A stretch of 64,000 nt of DNA from Maea johnstoni. Its lineage: Eukaryota > Annelida > Polychaeta > Spionida > Magelonidae. The DNA is taken from positions 41,384,433-41,448,432 of the forward strand of contig OZ012685.1 of assembly GCA_963942565.1 (NCBI GenBank), read 5' to 3'. Shown here one piece after another: positions 37,989 through 51,534 of this stretch. The position numbers and the translations under genes were made by a program. Numbering within the stretch: the first letter of the stretch is position 1; every line of letters begins with the position of its first letter. Below the pieces are notes generated by a model, which saw only the letters and a program-made list of their open reading frames with translations, made no database searches and had not been told where the DNA came from.

Positions 37989-39409
37989 GTAAGTTGCCAT
38001 CAAAATCACTAGTGGTTTGGTAGTGTACATTGTTTATTTCCTCCACAGGTTGCCCTTTGTTAATTCATTTCATCAACAATCGAGATATTGTTTCTATAGT
38101 AGCATTTTCATACCGACTAAGTAATTGTCAACCATCTTTTTGTCTACCAATTTGTCACATGTTTTTACCTTGTTAAACGTAGCTCTATGTTTTAGTAATA
38201 TACCCTGTCAGTTGTAGCTCACGTCTGTGTTCTGTTGCCATGGTAACTGGTCTCCATGGTAACAGTATCGTTTACCCAAAATGTGTTTTACTTGTTGAGT
38301 GTGTGTTAGTTTTGGGTGGAGGGAACTCTATGGTGTTGCATTCCATAGCCGAAAGCTAATTATAGAAGGCATCGCCATGTAGTTTGAACATTTAATGGGT
38401 CTCTTTCACTTGCCTCTTAAGCTTTTGCTTTATCTTTGCACTAGCTTGTAACAATAATACATGCTAGAGCAGTGACATTCTATGTGTATTTCCTGCCTTT
38501 GGCTATGACAGTGATCTGTTTGTATATGTATTGTGTTTTTCATAATAAGGGTGTTGGTCTTGAATACCTTTTATGACTAATTCATATGTAAAAATGATTA
38601 TATTTTAATTATGGTTCTGCTGGCAAAATTTCAATTTTGATTACTCATAATTCATGGACCATTTGGCTAAGCTATAACAAGTGAAAACTGATCAAATTCA
38701 TATACCTGTTTTACATGTGTGTCCTTGACGAAATTATATCATTTCTGTTTATTTTATTCAAATATTCAATAATTGTGTGTTATTTTTAACAGGCAGACAC
38801 CATGTAAATTATCTGATTGATATATCCTGAATTGATTGGTTCGCGACCCATATTCTGCTATAGGTCATAATGCTTTGCTTTTGTCGGCATGATTGGTACC
38901 AGAACTGCACATTTTGATTTTTGTTACAAGTATACCCTGTATTAGATACCTCTAACATTATAGATATTTTTTTACAACTGCATGAACTTTTTCAAATATG
39001 ATAAGGTACTCTTTAAGTTACTATCCCTTAACTTGTAAGTTTCTAAGTGGGTAGAAATATGCAAGGTTGACATACAGTGAAATATATCCTTGCCCATTCC
39101 AGATGTAAGCAATGATACATACATTAGAATTTCTTTCCTTTGTACATTTCTACCTGTATTGTAAATTTCCTCTTATCATTCTCAATGCTAATGTGGATCC
39201 TCATCCCACCTACCCTATCCTTTGTCCTAATATCCACCCAATTAAGGTTCTATTGTTCTATATTACTAAGGGGATAGGGAAAACTAATGAGTTAGAAGAT
39301 TAGAAAAAAAAACTAATTTATGACAAGAATAACCAAATATAGGAGAGTTAGATAGGTATAAGTTTTATTTTTTCTGGATTTGATTTTGTCATGACTTCCA
39401 TTACGTTAG
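37989..39409 (+). other. Intron
   Basis: 1.4 kb, AT-rich. A GCCATGGTAACTGG/CCATGGTAAC pair at 38238-38264 could bind a regulator (RFX-like GTTGCCATGGTAAC), which is an inference. No repeats or exons recognised. Confidence 0.6.
38234..38265 (+). promoter_or_regulatory. RFX/X-box-like palindrome
   Basis: GTTGCCATGGTAAC is a near-perfect X-box (GTTGCCATGGTAAC is the classic RFX dimer site), followed 12 bases on by a half-repeat CCATGGTAAC. A binding role in this intron is inferred from the match alone. Confidence 0.45.
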
Positions 39410-39490
39410 AGCAAGAAGGGGAGGTCAAACAAAAAACCCAAATGGCCATATCGTAGGAAAAGCGTCGGTGCGAAGACGGAGGGATCTCTG
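39410..39490 (+). CDS. SORBS: SORBS exon j: basic exon
   Basis: Acceptor ATTACGTTAG, donor CTG|GTAAAT; 81 bases, phase 0-0, open only in the expected frame. Peptide SKKGRSNKKPKWPYRRKSVG then AKTEGSL, strongly basic (11 Lys/Arg in 27) with an RRKS site that basophilic kinases could use. No homologous exon recognised; phase fits both neighbours. The weak acceptor suggests it may be optional. Confidence 0.75.
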
Positions 39491-40513
39491 GTAAATACTT
39501 AACCCTTTCGTCACCCAAGTGTGGGCCGCTTCAGCACAGACGCGTGGCTTTCTGTGTGTTAATACCTCGGTACAGGGAAGAGCTTTTAAAAACAAAATAA
39601 TACCTATGTAATTATATATATCATTGAATAATTGCTTTATAATTATGTTGGTTGGTTTTCTAGTGAAGAAACATGATATTGGTTGGGTTTTCTAAGGTTA
39701 TTTAATACTTCCATCTGCTTATCTTATTTAATCTGCCGGACTTTTCTCATTTTGTATTCTATCAGTTATTGCACTGGCCATGGAAACTGGCATATGTTGT
39801 GTTTAGGGTAGTGAATTTATCGTATTGGTGATAAGACATCACTATCAGAATTGGAATTTATCATGTTGATATGCATAGAAAGTGGCCATTATGTACAAAC
39901 AACTACAATTCTTTTACTAACTTTCAACAAAATGAATTCCTCATCAAACTTTGACTGTGATAGATAAGAGGTTCACTAATAAATACAATTATGATGTAAA
40001 TTTTACATCTGCGAGAAACTGACACAGGAAGTATATTTATTTTGGGATAGTTGGCAAGTTCTGAATGAACCAAAAAATTCTTTAAAAACAAACAAAAAAA
40101 TATATGTACAAACATTCATCATTGTTTTGTACTAACTGGATATTTACATTTTCTTTAATTTTATCCACTAAAGTATAAAATATCCAACAATGAAACAATT
40201 ATCAGGCCAAAAATAATTCAGATGGTTTGTGCATCCTTAGCCTATATAGGGGACAACACTACAAACTAATTGAGTCATCCTAAACACAACCTGCCTTTGA
40301 TCTTTATAGTCATTCTAAGTGCTAGACAGTTTTAGACAATGATATCCTATTGCTTATCTAGAATAATATGCCTAAATAGTTGCCTTTGTAAGCAGTGTAT
40401 CCAAGTCCTGACTTTATTTTATGCAATTGATGTCACCCCTGATAAGATTGCCAAAGATCTTTATTTTTCTAGATCATCATTAGTTCATAATGATGATTTA
40501 AAAATCTTCCTTC

Positions 40514-40584
40514 TTAACCCTTTCATACCTGGAGATCTACTTGACTAGTAACAGTTTTGGCTGATACGGGTATGAATGGGTTAA
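40514..40584 (+). mobile_element. 71-bp miniature TTAACCC-ended palindrome
   Basis: TTAACCCTTTCATACC at the left and GGTATGAATGGGTTAA at the right pair at 15 of 16 bases; TTAA flanks. This is the smallest member of the TTAACCC group. Confidence 0.7.
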
Positions 40585-41078
40585 TGAGTAGAAAGACCCA
40601 ATGTGGAACGTGGAACTCATTCTGATCCTAAATTCAATTTCCAAAACTTATTTATACTGCACTTTTGCCATGTTTAGTATTGAAGCCTCATAACTCTTGC
40701 AGTCTTCTTTCCTAGGCTTCTTAGTTTAGGAGTCTGTGAGGAGGTTTTAGCTGAATATTTGCTTCTTTTACAGACTGTAGAACTCCTTAGATATCCAGCT
40801 GATTCTACAAAATCGGTCATCAGAATTAGGAAATCTTTTAAAAATTATTTTCTATTTTTTTGTTGGTCTCTTGATTATTTTTCTTTTCTTTTCGAAAAGT
40901 CTATTCACTATAACTTTGTGAATTGGAAAATTAGGAACCGAAGTGCTAAGTAATGATTGGGAAAATTAACCAAACTCAGTCTTTATCTTCCTACCTATAC
41001 CATACATACCCATCCATACCCGTCCTTATCCGTTGATACCCCTAGCATCACCCTTCACCATGCATGCACTGTAACATA

Positions 41079-41292
41079 TTAAGCCTTTCAATGCTGAGAC
41101 TACTTTTGTCTAAGGCACAAGAACTCAAAAATCTTTGAAAATCATCTAAACCTTATCATCTTGGTATTTATTGGAAAGCTCTCATCGTGTACTTTCAGAT
41201 GAGTACCCATTTGCCAGGGTTTCTATCATTTTTCAGCTTTTTTCACATCATTTTGTATTGATCAAATTAGCCACCAGCAGCATAATGGTTAA
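41079..41292 (-). mobile_element. Family A MITE, copy 8
   Basis: TTAAGCCTTTCAATGCTGAG ... CAGCATAATGGTTAA, reverse orientation. Confidence 0.75.
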
Positions 41293-42413
41293 TTAATTCA
41301 TCTTTTATCAACTATTGTTGTTTTAATGTGTCATTGTTGTAACCCATCATTTCCCACATATAAACTCCTTTCCCTCATCATTCATTAAGGTTTATAAGTA
41401 GTGATTTGTATACAGTATTTCCTATCAGGAAACTGACCTGCTTTTGGGTTATTTTATGTGGCCATTGTCTGCATTATTTCCATATCCCATGCATATGTAA
41501 TGAGTTAGTGGATACCTCTATGGTCCACCCATGTAGAGTAGGTATTCAGTACATTTCAAGCTGTGTGATGGCACTTTCTAAGCTCGCTACTGATATGTTC
41601 CTCAAGACTTATGAGGTACCCATAATGGTAGGTCAGCAGCACCTTTTAGGATGTTTTGATTATTTTTCAGTCACTGGGGATTTCAATTCCTATAACTCAT
41701 ATCAGTTTAGATCTTGAGTTTCATTATATTGTGAGAAAGTTTGTCACATCAACATCCCTGTACATGGCAAAATGTCAATAGTTTGAATAAGAAATTATAA
41801 TTAATAAGTGGCAATTTTGAATAAGCTAATTTAAAGGTTTCCGAGGATGAGTATGAGTATGCCTCATTTAGATTACTAGATTATCAAACATGGCCAAATG
41901 GAGAAGGATACACCAACACTTCTGAACACTTAAGAATGTGATTGACTCTAGGTCGTGTTCATTTTTGATAACTGATGAGTGAAGAAAGTAAATTATGAAT
42001 TTTCAAGGTTTTGTTTTTTGATAACACTCATTATCATATTATTTTCAAACTTAACACATTCCATGACATCAACTTTTGTTCCAAATTATTTCCATGCTTG
42101 ATGCCATATTACAGTATTTTAGTTCTGACTTAGCCCACCAGATGGTGCCACTTGTAACTTCTCTCTACATAGTGTACTGTACTACATCAAGCAGCCCACC
42201 CCCCTGCAATGGCTTGTCTCCACCCCCCAGCTGTGTGGCTTATACAGATATTGTTTATGGTGTCACTGTTTGGCTATCACACTGTGTGGTTTTGATCCAT
42301 TTACTTCTAGAGTACACAAATAATCTGTCAACTTTGGAAAAAATTTACCAAATCGATAAGTATTAGAAATATATGTAAAGAGAAATTATTAACTTGACAG
42401 ATAATAACAACCT

Positions 42414-42636
42414 CAACCCATTCATGCTTAGGAGGTCCTCTAAAATTGTTGTCTGGACTTGTGATATTTTGGACAATAACTTGGATATTAATGATTACTT
42501 CACAAAATATTTGAAGGAGAGTTGTTGGTCTGAGTAACATTTCTTCTTCAAATATTTTCCCAACATCTGTGTCAGCTTCAAGATTTCACCAAAATTGGCA
42601 GGCTGTTTTTGGCCCCTGTGAGCATTAATGGGTTAA
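42414..42636 (-). mobile_element. Family B MITE, stand-alone copy
   Basis: CAACCCATTCATGCTTAGG ... GAGCATTAATGGGTTAA. Internal AAATATTTGAAGGAGAG pairs with CTTCAAATATTTTCCC; CACCAAAATTGGCAGGC block. About 220 bases. Confidence 0.7.
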
Positions 42637-43559
42637 GTTGAACATTTCTCAAAACAGTGTTTCCCTGATTTCTTATGATCTTACCCAAATACCAAATTCT
42701 GATAGCGATTCTCCAGTCAGTTGTCCTGCTATCTTGTGTACTCTAGATGTGAGTGGGTAAAAAGCAGCTTTTTTAGGTGTAGGACAATAATTTGATTATG
42801 TATTGTTGATTTTCAGTTGATGCTGGTCATGGTGTCGCATTGAGAAAGTCATGGTAGATTAGTTATTAATTGATGCAGAAATGATTGTTTGCCCAAATCT
42901 GATGAATGCTATGTGATATTGTATCAAGGGAATTTTTTTATATAACTTACTCCAAGCACTCCAAAAATAGCTCTCTGTGATCATACCATGTTGACTTACT
43001 CTGTGGTACGGCACAGAGACAGTGTGTTTGATTTATGGGAGTATTTTTAATCTTCATTAATTCCTCTTTGTTGACATTGTGCTGTGTTATAAATGCTGAT
43101 GCACATGATGCTGCCTGGAATTCGTGGCGTAAGGCATAGTGATTGAATCCCTCCCTGTTCTATTACTAAAGGAACTCATTATAAGATTGAGGTTACTTAT
43201 CTTCTATGTGTAAGCTATAATGTTTTATCAAGATGTTTACATTTGCTCTATGATATCTATGATTTCATACAATACATTAATGAATAATTTTAAATATTGA
43301 GTTTCATGATATGATTTAATGTTGTTTTTCATATTTTATTTAAAAATTTATATTATTTAGATATGTTAGAAGAATATGATGCTTGAATGTTCCTGTCTGT
43401 ATGTTCAGGGTAAACATACCTGTCTTAGTAATCAAGAACATGTTTGTGAAATAACTTCATAATTAATTTCACCAGTCTATGGCATATAATCATATAATCA
43501 CCCCTGTGCTGTATTATTATTGATTGGGTTGCTTGGCCACTAGTCTATGGGCTATTCTT

Positions 43560-43842
43560 TTGACACATGTCCCCCAGAATGCATATGTTGATAGAACAGC
43601 TGTCATAGTGGTGGTCTCCTCTGGCCGCGGCATCCTATCATCAAGCCTGCACAGCCAGTAGTAGTAATATGCCCACTACATGGGCTGATAGTCACCGGCC
43701 ACAGTTGATGAGACTCTACTACTAATACTGCCATTACCCAACAGCCTTATTTGGCCGCAGTTAACGACTGGGTAGGTGATATCAAATATCCGGAGGAATT
43801 TAAACCAGGACCATCAAACAAAAGGGATTAATGTATTCACAG
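43560..43842 (+). other. GC-richer island of unknown role
   Basis: It stands out from AT-rich surroundings and ends near CACAG|GTAAAA. An open stretch reads GDIKYPEEFKPGPSNKRD then stop, but no phase fits the neighbouring exons. It could be a regulatory element or an untranslated/terminal exon. Confidence 0.25.
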
Positions 43843-44525
43843 GTAAAACACAATATCACATGCATTCATTGATAGATTTGGGTGTAGAACTCATTTTAAC
43901 CATTAGAGCACCTAGGTGATTTGACATCTCCTGTAAATACAGGAGAACCTGATTAGGAAGGCCACTGATGGGACGCTTTCATTAGTGGTCTTTGATGACA
44001 GGTGACCTTAAGTAACAGGTTTTTCATATTTAGAAATTTTAACCTAGTCTTTTTAAACATACAGTCTCTTAGCAGGTTGTCATTAGCATGTTTGACTGTA
44101 ACATTATGACAACAAGCATGAGAGCTGTATTTCTAAGGAGAAAATTGGTTTCTAAAAAGAATTTTCATTTTTTGTTAAAATGCTAGATGATTGAGATTCT
44201 TATCAAAAAAGTATTTGTAATGGGATGTAAGCTAGGTTTTTCAGACCCAAAAGCTGTTCTGTACTGAAATTTTAAGATACAAGAAATTTCAAGATTGTTT
44301 TGATTTAAACCTGTCTAATGCTCCTTGTGAACAGAAAAAAATCAGCTGAGTACTGCTGATATGTTACTTTTGGTAGCTTGCTTTTATTTACTAACAGAAA
44401 ACAATGCTATTGTCAAATCACCAGGTAGCTGCTCTGATGGTTATTTCATTTGTAATGTTTCATTATTATTGTTTACTTTGTGATAAAGTTGTTTATTTTG
44501 TTTTCTTCACTAACCTGCACTAAAG

Positions 44526-44543
44526 GATGATGAAGATGAGGAG
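44526..44543 (+). CDS. Possible 18-base acidic micro-exon (DDEDEE)
   Basis: TTTTCTTCACTAACCTGCAC then TAAAG precedes GATGATGAAGATGAGGAG, followed by GTAGAT. Phase 0-0 would fit between 39490 and 60772. A CACTAAC branch-like motif lies upstream. The acceptor is unusual and the sequence is low complexity. Confidence 0.25.
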
Positions 44544-45609
44544 GTAGATATAGATAGATATTCTTATTTTATTGTTCCCTCCCCACCCGTCCATTTCTGT
44601 GCTTCAGTAGATTTTCTTCACATGGAAAGGCAATCATACCTTTAAGTCATTCGTTGATTCATGCTATCATGTTTCTATCATTTCTATCATACGCACAATC
44701 ATATATTGCTAAAACTATTTTATCTTGAAATTACAATTTTTGGATTTAGACAAGTAGTTGTCAGTAATGAAGAGCCTCTGCTGAATTGTGTTTGCAAAAT
44801 CATTTTCATTTCCACAATATTCCAAAATTTATTGTTATAGAAAAATAGGATGCCACTGTTTTACTTAAGCTTTTAGTCAAAGAAGCCATCATAATGTCAA
44901 AATAATTGTTAATTGACTGACTATTAAATAAAAATAGAAGTTTCCTAAAAGTTGCATTGTGAGGTATGTGTTTAAGTTGAAAGTACAGAAATACTTTGAT
45001 TGAAATTCCGATTAAAATGCTAACTTGTGATTAATGATTCCCTGATTAATAGTGTGTTATTTTACCCTCCTCCCCCATGGGTTTTCTTAATACTTTGATA
45101 TTATAACATACAAAGGGAACTAATTATACCAATCATAATATCCCCTGATTACATAACGAGGGTCAAAGTAGGCCAGGTAATTCAGATTTAACCAAAGTTA
45201 TGAAAAAATTGATTGATAGAATAATTTGGATGTAGGGGGTTGATATTCTGATTTTTTCATTTACTTCACCTAATCTTACTGCTAAACACCTTACACAATT
45301 TTATGATTTCAATGTATCTTTTTGCATTTTGATTCCACTATGTTTTCCTTAATTATAAGTTATATAAGTGCACTTATGTAAACAGTTTAGAAGAGCTAAG
45401 TTCTGAAATAAGCTGGATCCAGCTCTTTTAGTTTCTATCATTGTGCATAATTTTTGTTAACTTAAACAAATTGTTTATGATTATTATTTTGCATTTTCCT
45501 ATGTATAAGGTCATATTGAGTTATTTTCTGCACAGTTCACGTTTACAAATGATCGTTGTTCCCAAACATTCAAGTCTTGTATAAGCCAAGCATATAACTT
45601 ATCATCTGA

Positions 45610-45825
45610 TTAGAGATACAGCCTAATTTTCCAGGTGATATTTTATCTAATTGAGTCACCTCTCCATTAGAGATGTACCATTTCTCTCTATAGGTGGCAT
45701 TGTACCTCAAATTGAGTCAGGTCTATATAGCATAATTTACCAGGTGATATTTTACCTAATTGAATCACCTACTTATGTATCTCAATTCTCCAAGTGACAT
45801 TTAGCCCAATGAGGTCGTTATCCTT
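45610..45825 (+). repeat. Degenerate tandem repeat, ~55-60 bp x ~4
   Basis: TAATTTwCCAGGTGATATTTT followed by AyCTAATTGArTCACCT recurs at about 45625, 45680 (weak), 45733 and 45785. Confidence 0.65.
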
Positions 45826-46682
45826 TCATGTGGTTGTTCTGTCTATTTCATTGTGTATAAAGTGGGTGGCATCTTCCTGTCTGTTTGTTATCTATCAATA
45901 CAGCTGTTTGTGATCATAAAATACCCTGGCATGCTGTCTTTCTTTCACCATATTGCAGCACATATCTAAATAACTATACTTGAAATGCTGGAAGTTCACA
46001 TGCTATCCCTCTATATTGAAATTGCAGTTTGTTTGAGCTTGTATTGAACCCAAAACTTACTTTTCTGCAATATTGTTGTTTGTGATCCATGTCCATGTGG
46101 ATGAAATACAATATATTACCTTTAAAAGTAACTTTTTGGAAAAAAAGATTTAATTCAGACTGAGCTCACTGACTGTTTATACTTAATCATAATTCACTTC
46201 AAACATTAATGTGCTTTACATGTGCTATATGGGTAAGAGCTCTTGTTTTACACCTGGATAAAAGTTGAGTATGCGCATTTTGGAATGTAAACATGATTTG
46301 TATGTCACTCTTCTATACATGTTCTTGTGTGTTATTAAATATGTGTATTGCACCCTGTTCAGATCATGTATAGCATTCTCTATTAATAATTCCTGTTTAT
46401 TTCAGTAGAAATGACAAGCCTGATATACATGTGTAGCCCTATAATGATAATCATATGCTTTGGATGGAAGGGAATGCTTTATGTTTGAGTATTCAGTTTT
46501 TGTTGTATCTGGTTGTACTTAGATTGTACTAAGAAAACATGTAAACTCCATTTATTGATACCACATATTGGTTGATATATGTATTCATTATTGCTATAAG
46601 GTTGATATGGTAGTGCTACCTGGTGACAGTATTCAAACTGACTTTTTCGCACAGCGCCTACCACCAATTGTCTGTGTTACAG

Positions 46683-47106
46683 GACTCCAAAACATGGAAT
46701 GAGCATAAAAGAAGGGTTATGTTGTAGGATTAATCTACATGTTTGAGTGTTAAATTGTATTGTATCTGAATTAATCTGGCATAGTGACAATAATAGGGGA
46801 TGGATAAAAACTTGGAATGAGCATAAAAGAAGGGTTATGTTGTAGGATTAATCTATGTTTCAGCGTTAAATTGTGTAATGTGCTCCAGAACTTGAAAATG
46901 TGGACACCCCTGAGGCATACGAAGATAATTAGGAATGGTTAAAAACCTTGAATGGGCATAAAAGAAAGGTTAAATACTAGGCTTAACCTATATGTTTGAG
47001 TGTTAAATTTTGTTGTGTCTGAAATAATCTGGCATAGTGACAATACTAGGGGATGAATAAAAACTTTGAAAGAGCATAAAAGAAGGGTTAAGTAGCAGGG
47101 ATAATC
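46683..47106 (+). repeat. Tandem repeat, ~121 bp x ~3.5
   Basis: TGGAATGAGCATAAAAGAAG then GGTTATGTTGTAGGATTAATC, GTTTGAGTGTTAAATT and AATCTGGCATAGTGACAATA recur at about 46690, 46811, 46950 and 47067. Confidence 0.9.
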
Positions 47107-47204
47107 GAATCCTTACACAGCAAATTCTGTAAATAAGTATTTATAGAGCATGCTGTGAATAGAATGGGTGATTTCATGGTCAGTTGAGGACTATAGATAT
47201 CATA

Positions 47205-47350
47205 ACGGAGAGGCTGAGGCGAGCAGCCGCAATCAATGATTCAACAATGCGGGGCATTGATCGCTAGGCTAAACACAACAATCTGCACTTGGCTCCCAGC
47301 CCCCTCCTTCTCTGCCTCTCCAGCAGCGAGCCACCTAGCCTAGTCTTAGG
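47205..47350 (+). promoter_or_regulatory. GC-rich stem-loop island, possible regulatory element
   Basis: The inverted repeat ATCAATG (47231-47237) / CATTGAT lies in a GC-rich block bounded by GGAGAGGCTGAGG and CTGCCTCTCC. Function unknown. Confidence 0.25.
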
Positions 47351-49076
47351 CCAAGAAATATATTTCACGTCTTTGATAACTTACCTTATGTTTATATAAC
47401 ATTCGAAGGTGTCTACCCATATTTAGTTCTATATTAGCTCACCAGGCGGCCAGCATGGGTTCATTTGGATTTCTTGATTCTGACTGACCGGTGTGCCCAC
47501 CCATGGTGCCATCTATCACAAGCCACAGGAACTACCACCTAGACATTAAGCAAATGATAGAGATCAGAACAGAGAAAAGCATAATCTAATGAAATCATGG
47601 ACTAGGAGCTAGTCTACGAGCTGCCGAGTCTCATGCATGCATCGTGGCCATTCATGGCAGCCACTGGGGTGGCCATTGCCATGTCAGACCAACTTATATT
47701 CCAGCCCCTTGCTAAACACTAACATTTACAATAGTATTACGTTTAGTCTTGATTGATGATTTGCCAACCAATTAATGCATAGAGATGTTTGGATGGTCTT
47801 GTTACTCATGATGATATGGATAAAAAGAGGATTTATGAGGGCTGGAGGAGGGGGGGGGGGATAATTTAGAGGAAGAACAAGGGGGTATTAGAGGGTGAAT
47901 TAGCATACCAGCTAAGGCAATGCTTGAATTCTTATTCTTGCCATTATTGTAACTTTAAAGTTTGAAACATTTATTCTCTTTAGCATTGTGCCAGTTTTAA
48001 GAAAATCAAGTGACAATGCATTGCATGTTCCTAGAAGGGAGTCTACATTTCAACATGACATATAAAGCAGCCTTTAACTATTACTTTATCCTTTTGTTCT
48101 CTACAGAAAGCAGCTTTTATTTACCTTGGAGGCTGTGACTGAAATGTAATGTTTTCTTTTAGTCTAGCTGAATAATGGATCAGTCACATTGTTTTTCTAA
48201 GATTTCTGATTTTCTATCAATTATGCATTAGGCCAATTAGTCACTGTTGTTTGTACAGTGTGATCAGGTACAGGGAATGATCAATTGGAGACTGAATACA
48301 GGGAATATCAGTTACACTATAACCAGCCTGGGACCCTATAGGCTTGAGTATGGTAAAGAACAGACCTCCTGAGCATTGAATAAGCGCAGGGAATTAAGGT
48401 TGTTCATAATTAATACCAGTGTTAGCCAATGAAACATCATTTCCATTTCCATTTGCGTAGCTTTTAAAAATCTATTACATGTAAGAATTTAATCAGTAAA
48501 GTTATTTACTAAACACAATCGCACACTTCATATGGAAAGTTGTGTACCATTAATATCAGTGTTAGCTAAAAAGAAAAAAGAGTCCATTATCAGTACATGT
48601 GTGTTATATGAATTAAATGTAATCATGAAATGATTTTGCTTTACAATAGCTAACTTTTTATGAATATTGAATTCTTTTCAACCCTGCTGAAAAAACTAGC
48701 TGCCATGTCACATTACTTTTATTCAGCTTATTATGATCCATGCAATTCATATAATGATAGTTTACAAAAGAAATCAATCCAGATGAAACACGAGAAGTGC
48801 TGATGTTGGTCGTGTTAGTTCAATATGTGGAAGCCAATCTATTTCCCTGGTGTTGGTCTCTGAACAATACACAGTGAGTAGAGAAACACTTGCGATAGGT
48901 GGGAGTAATAAAGCAGTGGTAGTAATAGTAATATTGAGAGAAAGCCAACTGGCAGAAAGAGCAGTGTTTTCCTGGGCCCATCTGTCTTTCCTGTTTAATT
49001 ATTAAGCAGGTAGGCATGATTGTTCTTGGGCTAATTACTGTCAGGTAGGTGAAGGTGGGGATCTGGGTCACAGGAA

Positions 49077-49352
49077 GTGATGAGTGAGCATGCTCAGTGG
49101 AGCCGTGTACCTGGCTGCCTGCTGCAAGCTGCGGTAGTGTTACTACTGAGAGCTAGCAACACCTGGTCGTCGACGGTGACGGTGACGGTGACGATCCTCC
49201 TCATCCCTGCTGCTGCAGCCTCCCTAGCTATCTCAACCCATCCTCCTCAGCAGCGGATTATTACCTACACTACCTGACAGCCATGGCGGAGCTGCCATGG
49301 ATCTGCTCTACCTGGACTATGGATCTCTTTGATTTACCTCGTTAGTACAGGT
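49077..49352 (+). other. GC-rich island, possible untranslated first exon
   Basis: It has (GGTGAC)n, CTGCTGCTGCAG and GCCATGG motifs and ends with TACAG|GTGAAT. A 66-codon frame (MMSEHAQWSRVPG...) and a short frame from a good-context ATG (MAELPWICSTWTMDLF) both stop before the donor. It does not give a coding join to 60772. Possibly a promoter/leader. Confidence 0.3.
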
Positions 49353-50328
49353 GAATACACACAGTAGGTACACGTTCAGTTATATACCTGCTCACTGACT
49401 TCTACGATAGCAGTGGGATGCACCCAGATAATTTCCTGCCTGTCAGCTTGACAGTGATGATATTGTAATATGTAAGAACACCCAATATGTGACCACACCT
49501 AGATAGACTATGCAATTTTCTATAGTGATGTATATCTAGGAGGACTCTAGGGTATGATGTATATAAACAAGACCACACCTAGAAATATGATGTGATTTTT
49601 TATCACTTTAATTGACATCTGTACAAGATAGAGATCTGCAATACTACTGAATTTATGTCAGGAATTTATCTCATATATTAGATGTTTATGAGATTTACTG
49701 CATAGCTCAATCTCAAAAATCGTATCGTGATTTCATGTTTAGATTCAGTGAAAGTGATATCATTGCTGTTTTTTATTGACTTATGAAAAATTATTGTAAT
49801 AATCATTCAGTATATGAAAAATATCCCACCTTTCTTTTTTGATTGCTTAGACCTAGGAACTCATAATTCATCTATGGAGCATGATTATTGCATCTTTGTC
49901 TAGATATTGAGATAGAATGTGTAAATATATGCTTTAAAATTTTACATAATACCATAAAGGTATATACCTATTATTATCTAGGCTTGGGTTGAATATCTCT
50001 CTGTATTGAGTTACAAGCTAGGAATTGATTTTCTGGTGTGAAATGGTCCTCTGCGTATAACCTTTAAGTCAATATTGATTTTTTAATTGACCACAACAGC
50101 AATGTAAATCATTCATGGTAAGTCATGCCTCTCGGCGCTGGCTCGGACTGGAAACAGAAACTCATAAAAAGGTTTCGGTCCAAAACAATTAATGATTTCA
50201 GCTGACAAGATGCCTAGGGTGTCCGCTGTCACCCTTTAGCTGTATACTCTGTGGTGGTATAGGAAGAGGAATGACTTTAACTGATGGTATCCATTTGACT
50301 AATGTACATGTACCACATTGCACACATC

Positions 50329-50479
<151 letters not shown>

Positions 50480-51534
50480 CCATTTCTTGATAAGGTATTG
50501 TTTAATCAGAGGGATACCTTATTATACCTTGGTGTATTGAACCTGCAGGGATGATTCCCTGTGGAGTCCAACCACGGCCTGATTTGGTTGCTCAAATCTG
50601 ATTTGCTGAGCTCTTACTGGTCCTCTTCAGGGCACCAACACAAGCAGGATCTTGGATCAGACACCCAGCTAGCTGTGATGCTGATAATGCTGTGAGACTT
50701 GGATTCTCCAGTCCATAGCAGAATGCATGTAATTATTGCTGGTGGTCATTGTGGTCACTGATGTAGAGGTCATTATGATGATGGCATATGGCACCATAAT
50801 TCAGGAGCTGGCCAGGTCATTATCTGGCCATAGGATTGTCCTTATGGGCCATAGCAGGCAAGGCCATTGTTATGACACTAATTATAACACTGATGAGGGA
50901 CACCAGGGAGCGATGTAATACTACTAGTGGTTATTATGGAGGACAATAAACCAGAACAGAACCCTCGATAGGAGACATTTCAAATGCAGTGGTATGATAC
51001 CAACTGCCCTGGAATTCTCTAACGCATGAAGATACTTGAGGATCACCATATCAGTTATGATTAGTTTTCCTATGCCAGATTTGTAGTATAAATTAAATTT
51101 AATATTAACATAATACAATTTGAGGTAGATAAAGGGTCGCTGAGCTAATTCTTCATGAGTGGGTACCACCATTTTCATCCATAATTGAAGAAAACATCAT
51201 GTGTGTGTGTGTAGTTCTACCATTTGATCTGCCTGGTAGTCAGTTGAGTTGGCAATATGATCACACAGTAACCCTGGAGGGTTGTCTTCCATTGAAGCAG
51301 GGGAAATGTTTTATGTGATATTGATGTATCTGTCAGGGAGCAATGCAGCTGAATGTGTTACATGTTGTAGGTCTGGCATGTATAGAATCAACACGTTCAC
51401 CAGATATCCAATATAACACATGAACGAGCAACAATACTATGGCACACATCAATATCTTCAATATCCCATCCTCTATCTCTGTTTGAGTGCATGCAGGGGC
51501 AGGAATTTCTGATATTTGGTTATCGCCACTTTCA

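Noticed and set aside
40773-40814. Good acceptor CTTCTTTTACAG followed by open frame TVELLRYPADSTKS
   Set aside because: Only a poor donor (GTCATC) follows and the peptide shows no family resemblance.
41837-41941. Open stretch VSEDEYEYASFRLLDYQTWP after TTTAAAG
   Set aside because: No pyrimidine tract and no donor before the in-frame stop; likely chance.
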